Shown: in pieces, positions 56,111 to 64,000 of the stretch
Layout of the letters: every line of letters begins with the position of its first letter
Position numbering within the stretch: position 1 is the stretch's first letter
DNA from: Tenrec ecaudatus
Lineage: Eukaryota > Chordata > Mammalia > Afrosoricida > Tenrecidae
Direction: 5' to 3'
Assembly: GCF_050624435.1 (NCBI RefSeq)
Contig: NC_134537.1
Location: forward strand, 124,410,086 to 124,474,085
Length of the DNA stretch: 64,000 nt
Made by a program: the position numbers and the translations under genes
Notes under the pieces: model-generated
The model's input: the letters and a program-made list of their open reading frames with translations, nothing else
The model's database searches: none
Told to the model about the DNA's origin: nothing

Positions 56111-57269
56111 TAAAAAAACCCCATCTTCATGTTCATGTGCAGGGAGAAACCAAATGATCCAGAACCTTCCACCACAGAGTGATTGCCGCAACTCACAAAA
56201 TAGCCACATCACCCGACTCTTCATCTCTGGAGTGAATTTTTATAATTTGTGCACTTTCATGCATGTATGCATGAAAGCACTATATATAAATCCATATGCA
56301 ATGTTTCCAACTCCCAAAGACAAAGTCAGATTTAGAGGGGTCCCGATGGGACAACTGACAAAAAGAGTGGTTCTTTGAGGGATGTCAGAACCGACGGAGT
56401 TGCTGGAAGGGAACCGTGTGGTGAGTTGAGCATGGACGGTGTTTCCTTGGGGGAAGATGGGAGTCCTCCCCAGTCCTATAGGCTCCCTCTGAGTGGGCAG
56501 GGGCAGATGGCGGTGAGTTGGTTGCTTGGAGTATTTACAAAGGAGGCCTCCTTTGCAGGGACAGGAGGTTAAGGATGAGCAGGACCAAGGTGACTCAATA
56601 CTTGGGGTCTTGACTCCTCCCTCCCAGCTGCTGCCTGCCTGCCTTCTCTGCATTGAAGCCAGACTTTGCCTTTGTGGGAACCAGGCATTTATATCGCAGG
56701 TATTCCTCTCAACAGGTTGGCCACTAAGCAGACTGGGTGCTTCCTTTGGCTCCATCATGAGGAATTCAGAGCCTGGCAGGACCTGTGCCAGGCCAGCTTG
56801 GGATCTGAGACAATCCCTCATTGTACCCAGGGATGGGGCTCCTAGCTGATGTGTCAAACCACGGGAGGGAAGATTTCCCAGGGCCAAGGGCAGCTGCTGT
56901 CAGAAGGAGACAGGGGAGCTGGAAGGTCCGTTGTTGTGATTACTTCAAATCGGGATTGAAGAATCACCTTGCGCACAAGAGAAGAGACATATGGGAATCA
57001 CGGGTAAGGTCAAAGGCAGGAAAATATTCACCAAGAAGCAAACATCCCCCAAAGGAAAGTGAAATAAAATAGTGAGATGGGAGTGACCAGGCCACTAGAA
57101 CACGAAATGAGATTTGAAATGAGTGAGCAAGATCCAGAAAGAAGAGAGATCCCAGTTCTCCATATTCCGCAGGTGACACTCCCTGCGGGCCCCGGATCCC
57201 TCTGACCTCACACCTTGGCCCTTCCCATAGCCTTAGAGAGCTTTTGCATGCTCAGAAACAGAATCCCGG
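56111..57269. other. Intron DNA, no repeat recognised
   Basis: Contains overlapping open frames on both strands (minus 56240-56887, 215 codons; plus 56526-56849). Neither has a recognised motif. A GCATG-rich inverted word 'catgcatgtatgcatg' lies near 56261. Confidence 0.35.
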
Positions 57270-57680
57270 GGCTCATTGCGTGGGTTCCCCCGTTCTCCCC
57301 GTCTCCCCATAACTTCCCTTGCCCTCCTGGTATCACTACTCCCATTTCTGTTCCTCAGGGGTTTATCTGACCTGGACTCCGTATGTCTTGAGGCCTTATC
57401 TGTACCAGTGTACATGCTCTGGTCTAGCCAGAACTGAAAGGCAGGTCTGGGGTCATGATAGTGGGGGTGAGGAAGTCTCAAAGAATCAGAAGAATATTGT
57501 GTGTTCCATCGGTGCTATACTGCATCCCGGTGGACTCATCCCTTCCTTGTGACCCTTCTGTGAGGGGTGTCCTATTGTCTACAGATGGATTTGGAGTCTC
57601 TGCTCCAAACACCTCGTTCTCAACAATATGGTTTTTAATTTTGTTTTGGGTCTTCTGATGTCTGTTACCTGATCCCGCAG
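57270..57680 (-). mobile_element. Family T retroposon, inverted 5' segment
   Basis: Reverse-orientation landmarks: 'tgccctcctggtatcactac', 'tgtaccagtgtacatgctct', 'ggtcatgatagtgggggtga' and 'gtcttctgatgtctgttacc'. It is joined head-on to the sense 3' segment at about 57681. Confidence 0.8.
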
Positions 57681-57681
57681 A

Positions 57682-57945
57682 ATAACAACAGGAACTTGGG
57701 TGAAAGGAGACAGCGGTCGGTGTAATATATGAAACTAATAATAATTTATAATTTATCAAGGGGTCCCGAGGGGGCGGGGGGGGGGGAGGAGAGGAGCTGA
57801 TACCAAGGGCTCAAATAGAAAGTAAATGCTTAGAAAATGATGATGGAAACATATGTACAAATATGCTTGATACAATTGCATGGATTGTTATAAGAGCTAT
57901 AAGGTCTCCCAATAAAATAATTTTTTAAAATAAAGAAAGAAAGAA
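57682..57945 (+). mobile_element. Family T retroposon, sense 3' segment
   Basis: 'aacttgggtgaaaggagaca', a G-rich run at about 57763-57790, 'aagggctcaaatagaaagta' and 'ggtctcccaataaaataatt' with A-rich tail. With 57270-57680 it forms one 5'-inverted insertion. Confidence 0.85.
57763..57790 (+). other. G-rich tract (possible G-quadruplex)
   Basis: Text 'gagggggcgggggggggggg' has several G runs; G-rich tracts near the 3' end are also typical of L1 3' UTRs. Folding was not tested. Confidence 0.5.
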
Positions 57946-58371
57946 AAATCGTTGGCGTCTTCAAACCCTGAGATGATGAGAAGACAAAGTACTAAGCAGG
58001 CATCGGTCTCAGCTCAAGCCCAAGGCGGCCAATGGTGAGATTATTTTGGCTGCCTGTAGAGGGCAGTGGCGGGCCAGGCATTGTCCTAGTCTGTGGGAAG
58101 GCGCTATCTGCCTCTGTCCAGGGGATTTGAGATTCCTTTCTTTTACAAGCCTTGCTATTTCCCTGGTCTTGAACAAGGCAGCTGTGTGATAATGCTTTTC
58201 TTATTTTCTTTCAAGAGAACTCTAGAGCTGGCCTCAAAAGATGGTGTGTAAATACCAATAAAAGAAATGTGCTGCCCAGCCTTATCCCTCCCTAGAAGTC
58301 ATTAAAAGCAGCATGCTATCTGACTTGGGCAGCCTATCAAAGGGAACTTATGCGTTACAGTGCACTCACAG
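57946..58371. other. Nothing recognised
   Basis: No gene or repeat recognised. Confidence 0.3.
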
Positions 58372-58545
58372 AGGAGCCCTGGTGGTGCGGTGATTACTCA
58401 TTGGGCTGCCATCCTCATGGCCAGCAGTTCGAAACCACCAACCTCCCCGAGGGAGAAAGACTGAGCTTTCTATTCCTCTGGGAAACCCATAGGGGATCGC
58501 TGAGTCAGCATTAACTCCATAGCAGTGAGTTTGGGTTTTGTGGAA
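58372..58545 (+). mobile_element. AfroSINE copy, slightly shortened
   Basis: 'agaggagccctggtggtgcg' through 'cagcagttcgaaaccaccaa' to 'catagcagtgagtttggg'. Part of the middle (the 'gggcagttctaccctgt' segment) is missing. Confidence 0.85.
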
Positions 58546-59279
58546 GAGCACCCACACAGGCTTCTAACACAAAAATCATTAGGCATGGCACACGATCGCC
58601 TCTCTACACGCTGTCTGTCTATATGCCAATTGGCAGTGGCCACTGATCAGAGACTACATGTGCAGAGTATATATGCTATGGCGATAGGAGTGACATTCGG
58701 GACCCTTCCCCTCACTTCCTGGGACTCAGAATGCTGATCTTATTCCGTGGTTACACCTGGCATAAGGCAGACTGCTGGGATGAGGCAAAGATAAGCCGCG
58801 ATACATCACACATGTTCCAGCAGTGACCAACGGAGCGAACTTCCTGGCATAACACGAGCCTTTCTTCCACTTGTTTCTCAGCGACACTCATAACATGTTC
58901 TGTTGGTGGTGGTCACCGGTAGTGCTTTGGCGTCAATGATTCGGCTTATGCTAGAGGGAGCCATTGACCAATACCTCCTGTCTGAGCAGCAGTATCTGAG
59001 CCCTTACTTTGAACTCCTACAGTCAGTCATCCAATAACATTCTGGTGCCTGCTCTCATGGAGTGTTGGACAGCCCCTCCCAGAGTGCAGAGCTGAATTGA
59101 AACTGGACTGGAGAAAACGCCAGCTTCCTTCCTTCCTTCCTATAGGGGTCCCCTCCACCCCAGCATTGGTGGGTCAAGTAGGGAAGGTCAGGAACCCACA
59201 TCCTGGTGAGCTAATGGGAAGAGCATTGGAAAATGGGGATCCCACCACCACCATCAGAAGCTAGAGGCCCTAGGAGAAG

Positions 59280-59319
<40 letters not shown>

Positions 59320-61119
59320 TAGTCACTACCCCCCTGAGCAAGGACTAATGACAACCAAGCTGATAAAGTAGGGTCACTTGAGGGGCAGTTTTCAAAGGTG
59401 CGGGTCACACAAGGTGACACCCTCAGAGGACATGACCATCCATAACATGTGTATGCTGGTTCAGCAGAAATGGATCATTTTAAAAATAAGAATAGCCCCT
59501 TGTAGTTAGTTGTAACAGGTAACATTTTTGGTAAGCTTAGTAGCATACCTAGAAAGTTAACACTCTCTGCTAATCTACTTACTTATTTATTACTGCTATG
59601 ATTATGATTATCTATTTGCCTCCTGTGCCTTCTGGGCTCTGGTCCGAGCTGTCGGTATTACCTAGTGACCGTGACTACATCAAAGCATGTGTTGGGTCTG
59701 AACCCACAACTAGCACGCGCTGTTGCTTTCATCGCTGCTGCCGTTTTTACAAGCACTGGTTTTGTCAAATGCCTTGGTGTTTCAGAAACAGAACCTATGG
59801 TCATTCATATGTGTGTAACTACATTAATAACATTTTGAAAATGAAGTAGTGATTTTTTAAAGGGGGGGAATTAAAAAATTCTTCTGCTCTGTTACTAATA
59901 AGGTTGTATTTCAATGTAGAAAGGTTTTACAACACAATTATCGTGTTTCTACATTTAAGCTATTGACAACTACACCACGTTTTTGTATTACTCTGTGATT
60001 ACTTTGTGTTCCTGTGATGGCTCATTGGATCCCTCTGATTAAACTGGATACTGCTAAGGAGTCTCTGTGGTCAGATATGGGAGAAGGTCCAGGGAGGAGG
60101 GGGTGAGATCATGAGTTACCACACTGGGGGCATCCACTGCCGTGATGCCAAGGATCTGAGGTCACTGGGTTAGAGGATCGAGAGAAGCTTCATCACTAGG
60201 AAGAGCATAGAGGTGGTTGGTGCTACAAATGAAGAGCTTCCTCTCCAAACACCTACTGACCTTTGAGCGGCCCCTACGCATGCTCAGTAAAACCGGAGTG
60301 TGTCTCCAAAGAGACCCCGTCTGAAAGAGGGTAATGAATTCAACTCGTTTCTTATTCTGCACAGAGGTGAAGATGAATTAACCACAAATGTCTCTGAACG
60401 TCAAGAAGAATCTGTTTTTTTCCAAATAAAAAGTTTTAAAATGAAACCCCTGAACTTAAGATTTTTGGTCTTAGATTGGAAAATGATTTTTTTAAATTCT
60501 AGTTGTTTAGTTAGTGGGCATTGAAGAAAAATAAAAATGATGTGGTGACCTCAAACCTAGGAGTGTGAATGTCTCTAATAAAGAACATCTGCCCTCTTAA
60601 CATCCTGGGTTATTTTCTGCTGCAGTCCCGACCTTCGGCGCTCTGCTCAGAGCCTGCTAGCTCGGTCCTCGCAGTAGCTGTGACTCCGATTCACAACATG
60701 ACTGTGTCTCGCACATACCTCAGTAGCAGTTTTTAGAGATGTGCAAATTGTGAACTTTCCTCTCAACTCCACCAGACATACTCCACTAAAAACGATTTCT
60801 TTAACCTATAATGGTCTTTCTTGGGACAATTTATGAAAATACGATGTATTTTCCCATTGGAGCAAATTTCCATTGGAAAGTTAGGTGCTTTGAGTGATGT
60901 CCTGCCAATTCTTTCAATGTCTTGAGTGTCAAAGAGTCCCTGGAAGATTCTCTTGTCTCAATAGCCACCCCTTGCTGGTCAGCTCGCATCTCTTTGTGCT
61001 GCTGCAATGCTGGAAGTGCCCAACAGCAGGGTCAGGTCACTCAAGAGATGCAGGTGCCAGCACAGCCTGCAGCCTGACAGCCGACTAGGAAGAAGGCAGA
61101 GGCTGGCCGCTTCTGAGGG
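58546..61119. other. Intron DNA, nothing recognised except a (TG)n run
   Basis: About 2.6 kb without a recognised repeat family. A G8 run lies near 59861. The 83-codon frame 59598-59849 is Cys/His-rich by chance and matches no known domain. Confidence 0.35.
59282..59315 (+). repeat. (TG)17 microsatellite
   Basis: Uninterrupted TG dinucleotide run of 34 bases; likely length-polymorphic. Confidence 0.95.
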
Positions 61120-61600
61120 ATGAGCTGCTGAAAACCAGTGGAGCATGGTCAGATACCGAGAACCTCATCAGTATCCACAGGAAATTGTCGAAGATAGTTC
61201 CAGAAGACACTCAACCTGCCTTGGCAAAGTCCATTGGACCGTGAGGATATGGATGGAGTAAAGACTTGAGGGCCTTCATTTGCAGACACAACCCAGCAGG
61301 AGAGGTAGCAGCTGCATACGCCTGCTCATCGGCAAACATGGAATGGACGAAGGATGAATCTAAGGAAGTTGGAAGTCCTCAAACAGGATTCTGAATCCAT
61401 AAAGACCAATATCCCAGGCATCGGCGAGTTAAGATGAACTGGTATCGCCATTTTTAAGCCTATAGGAAACCAGCCTATGGTTTACACTGTCATATTGAAG
61501 AGGAACGGATCACAATCATTGTCAAAAAGAACTTTTCCAGATGCATTTTGAAGTAGAATGTGACCTGTGATAGGTTAATAGCTACTCGAGAACAAGGGAA
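61120..61600 (+). mobile_element. RTE/BovB-like LINE, 5' region and endonuclease start
   Basis: 'gaagttggaagtcctcaaac', 'accaatatcccaggcatcgg', 'ttgaagaggaacggatcaca' and 'cattgtcaaaaagaactttt' are RTE endonuclease text. The part before 61335 resembles other RTE 5' regions only weakly. Cut at about 61600. Confidence 0.65.
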
Positions 61601-62277
61601 TCCAGTTCATCCAACTCTTGTTCAAACTTGGGCCTCGGGAAAGGGCGCGCGCTGACTCTGGAATGGCGTCGTACAGCATTGTCGTTCCCCTGACAGACCT
61701 ATTATTGTTTGGCAGACAAATCAAGCCATGTGGGTGAGTTCATTTCCAAAAGAAGAATGTCCCAGGACCATCGTCTTTCTTTTTCTTGCCCAATTGCTCT
61801 CAAACCTGCAGCGTACTGGGAAAGGACAGTAGGGAAAGCAGGTGTTCTTGACTTGACTTTGAGTCTGTTGCCTTGAAAGTCCACAATTGACATCAGTAAG
61901 ATACTCCCGTTCTTTCTCCTCGCTCTCATCCCTCTGCATACGCCACCACTGCTGTCTGCAGAGCCCGGCGTGGCCCGGGCAAGTTCCACTCTTCTTCCCA
62001 CTGCAGCTTCTCTGAGAGCCTTCCCTGAGGAGGCCAGGCCACACCACAGCTCCCCAGGCTCTCAGCGCCCTGTGCTGTGTGCACACCTTCTTTCCCTAGT
62101 TCTCACGCTGCACCGTCACAAACAAGAAACGCACAGTGTGCTTCTTCTAGCGACAATTAGAGTTGCCAGGTCAAACACAAGTACATATACCCAGTTCAAG
62201 TCCAATTACAAATAACAGATAACGTTTTCAGTATAAGTCTATCCCACATAGTGTTTGAGAAATACTTCAGAGTATGA
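61601..62277. other. Intron DNA, nothing recognised
   Basis: No repeat recognised; two overlapping minus frames (61702-62001, 61721-62086) have no recognised motif. Confidence 0.3.
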
Positions 62278-62510
62278 AAAGGAGCCCTGGTGGCATAGTG
62301 GTTACACGTTGGGCAGTTAGCAGCAACGTCAGCAGTTCAAAACCACCAGCCGCTCTGTTGGAGAAAGATGAGGCTTTCTACTCCCGTAAAGATTTACAAT
62401 CTCAGAAACTCAGAAGAGGTTCTACCCAGTTCTACAAGGTTGCTACCCTGACCTACAAGGTTGCTATGAGTCAGAATCAATTCAATGTCAGTGAATTTGG
62501 TTCAGGGGGT
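62278..62510 (+). mobile_element. AfroSINE copy, full length with small duplication
   Basis: Full order from 'aaggagccctggtggcatag' to 'caatgtcagtgaatttggtt'. The word 'ctacaaggttgcta' is tandemly duplicated (about 62431 and 62453). Confidence 0.9.
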
Positions 62511-62652
62511 TTAGAATAGGGGAAAATTTTTTTTAGTAGTGTACCTGAAATTCATGTCTCACTGGGTGTCCTTGTTTTCCTATTTTGCTCCCTTCCTTCC
62601 TCCTCTTTTCCTTTTGACACCGCCCCCCCTCTGCCTCCCTTTCCTTCTTCTT

Positions 62653-62654
<2 letters not shown>

Positions 62655-62737
<83 letters not shown>
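62655..62737 (+). repeat. (CT)n microsatellite, about 83 bp
   Basis: Uninterrupted CT run within a longer pyrimidine-rich strand; it creates artificial Leu-Ser and Arg-Glu repeat frames on the two strands. Confidence 0.95.
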
Positions 62738-62739
<2 letters not shown>

Positions 62740-62924
62740 CTAAATCTGGAGACCCTAAACCACAGCGCCTTTGAAGTGAGGACTCCGGGGAAAAGAAGCC
62801 CAGTTCTTGCCTTTCCTCCTTTTATCTCCCCACTTTTCCTTCCTGTCCTTTGCCCAGTGCCCTCCGGATCATTGTGCATACTTTCAGTTGGCAGTCACTT
62901 TCACCGTCTCACATGATTATTGTG

Positions 62925-62962
62925 GCTGTCCTAGGTGCCACTGAGTCAGTTGCAATTCATAG
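62925..62962 (-). mobile_element. RTE 3' end fragment, inverted
   Basis: 'ctaggtgccactgagtcagt' then 'tgcaattcatagtg' is the reversed RTE 3' end. It joins head-on to the sense RT piece at 62963. Confidence 0.6.
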
Positions 62963-63953
62963 TGCAAATTATAGAACAATATCATTAATATCACATGCAA
63001 GTAAAATTTTGCTGAAGATCACTCAACAACAGTTGTGGCAGTGTGCTAATAGGGAGCTGCCAAAAATTCAGGGAAGGTTCGAAAGAGGATGTGGCACAAG
63101 GGATATCGTCCCTGCTGTCGTGGATCTTGGCTGAAATGCCAGAAAGATGTTTGCTGGTGTTTTAATGATTATGCCACGGCATTCAGCTGTGTGGATCCAA
63201 TCAAACTGTAGAGCTTGGGAAGAACAGGGGTTCCAGAGCACTACTTTGTGCTCAGGGGGAACTTGTACATGGATGAAGAGCCAGTTGTGCGACCAGAACA
63301 AGGAAATACCGCACGGTTTAATATCAGAAGAGGTGTGTATTAATATTGTATTCTTTCATCATAATAGTTTGTATGCTGAGCAAATCATCAGAGAAGCTAG
63401 ATTATATGAAGAAGAGTGTGGAATCAGGACTGGAGGAAAGCTTATTACTAACCTGAGATATGCAGATGACACAACCTTGCTTGCTGAAAGTGAGGAGAAC
63501 TTGAAGCACTTGCTGATGAAGATCAAGGATTTAGTATGGATGACAACTTCACATAAGGAATACTTACATCCTCACAAGTGCACCAGTCGGTCAGATCACG
63601 ACGAAACAGAAGAAAGGCTGAAGTTGTCAAGGATTTCATCTTGCTTGGATCCACCATCAATGCTCATGAAAGCAGCAGGTTAGAGATCAAATGAGACGTG
63701 CATTGGGTACAAGACCTCTTTAGAGGACTGAAAAGCAAGGATGTTATGTTGAGAACTAAGGAGTGCCTGATCTACACCATGGGATTTTCAATCGCCTTAT
63801 ATGCATTGAGAAAGTTGGACGTTGAATAAGGAAGACTGAAGAAAAATCGGTGCATTTGAATTAAGGTGCTGGCAAAGAATAATTACAGTACCATGGAAGG
63901 CCAAAAGAACCAACATCCAACTTGGAAGAGGGATAGCCAGGTGCTTCTTAGAG
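62963..63953 (+). mobile_element. RTE/BovB-like LINE, RT region, cut by SPIN
   Basis: Frames 62850-63134 (YRTISLISHASKILLKITQQ) and 63147-63683 (NLRYADDTTLLAESEENLKH, the catalytic YADD box) give the best-kept RT motifs in the window, but in different frames with stops between. The RTE continues to 63953 and probably past the SPIN element and the window end. Confidence 0.85.
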
Positions 63954-64000
63954 CAGTGGTTCTCAACCTTCCTAATGCCAGGACGCTTTAATACAGTTCC
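63954..64000 (+). mobile_element. SPIN-type hAT MITE, copy 3 (cut by window end)
   Basis: Begins CAGTGGTTCTCAACCTTC and matches the first 47 bp of the copy at 51446. The preceding bases TCTTAGAG are a plausible hAT target. The 3' end lies outside. Confidence 0.88.

Larger units (their letters stand above)
20715..64000 (+). other. ENPP6: ENPP6 intron 1, 5' part (inferred)
   Basis: The region begins at the GTGAGT donor. I found no match to the next ENPP6 coding segment (the part after LMTG) in the remaining 43.3 kb. Everything downstream is therefore read as first-intron DNA, filled with repeats listed separately. A missed short exon or a gene on the other strand cannot be excluded without a protein search. 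Confidence 0.65.

Noticed and set aside
59598..59849. Cys/His-rich zinc-finger-like peptide
   Set aside because: Spacing does not match any zinc-finger pattern and the frame is short.
62539..62916. Leu-Ser repeat protein (and Arg-Glu repeat protein on the minus strand at 62580-62879)
   Set aside because: Both are translations of the CT microsatellite.
63147..63683. Functional reverse transcriptase gene (YADD box)
   Set aside because: Motifs are spread over different frames with stops, and the copy is cut by a SPIN element.

Overview
This is mammalian nuclear DNA, most likely from an afrotherian and probably a tenrec. Three repeat classes seen together point there: a tRNA-headed SINE of the AfroSINE type (about two dozen copies on both strands), many broken copies of the RTE/BovB-like LINE that shares the SINE's 3' end, and short hAT transposons of the SPIN type. 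As I recall, SPIN is reported in tenrec but not elephant. No search could be run, so the species call is inference.

Only one protein-coding gene is recognisable. The first coding exon of ENPP6 (choline-specific glycerophosphodiesterase, GPI-anchored ectoenzyme) lies on the + strand at 20474-20714. It encodes a signal peptide, the metal-binding Asp32 and the Ser71 nucleophile, and ends at a strong GTGAGT donor. I could not find exon 2, so 20715 to the window end is read as intron 1 (at least 43 kb) and 1 to about 20.3 kb as 5' flanking DNA.

Layout: 1-5 kb holds LINE-1 tails, RTE endonuclease-region fragments and an older LTR-like repeat split by a solo LTR with a perfect 5-bp target duplication. 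5-9 kb holds RTE pieces, an inverted copy of that older repeat and an MLT1-like LTR. 9-20 kb is sparse unique DNA with SINEs, an ancient L1, a ~520-bp LTR-like element, a hAT element and an RTE tail nested in a SINE. 20.3-20.7 kb is the ENPP6 promoter and exon. 21-30 kb is mostly unique intron plus two copies of a high-copy, AATAAA-tailed, L1-like noncoding retroposon (called family T here). 30-37 kb is dense in RTE, with a SPIN copy carrying a perfect 8-bp duplication and an LTR-like element inside an RTE. 39-43 kb has RTE and a long old L1 3' end. 45.9-51.6 kb has a Tigger remnant and an RTE split by 2.1 kb of nested insertions that include a perfect 73-bp palindrome. 52-64 kb has further SINEs, a 5'-inverted family T copy, microsatellites, and an RTE carrying a third SPIN copy cut by the window end.

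All RTE copies are truncated or frameshifted, so none looks active. I found no CRISPR, operon, tRNA or rRNA gene, and no convincing new biological system. The most informative signals are insertion-history ones: target duplications, nesting, twin-priming inversion and probable horizontally acquired hAT elements. Repeat boundaries were set by eye and are accurate to roughly 5-30 bp, except where target duplications fix them.
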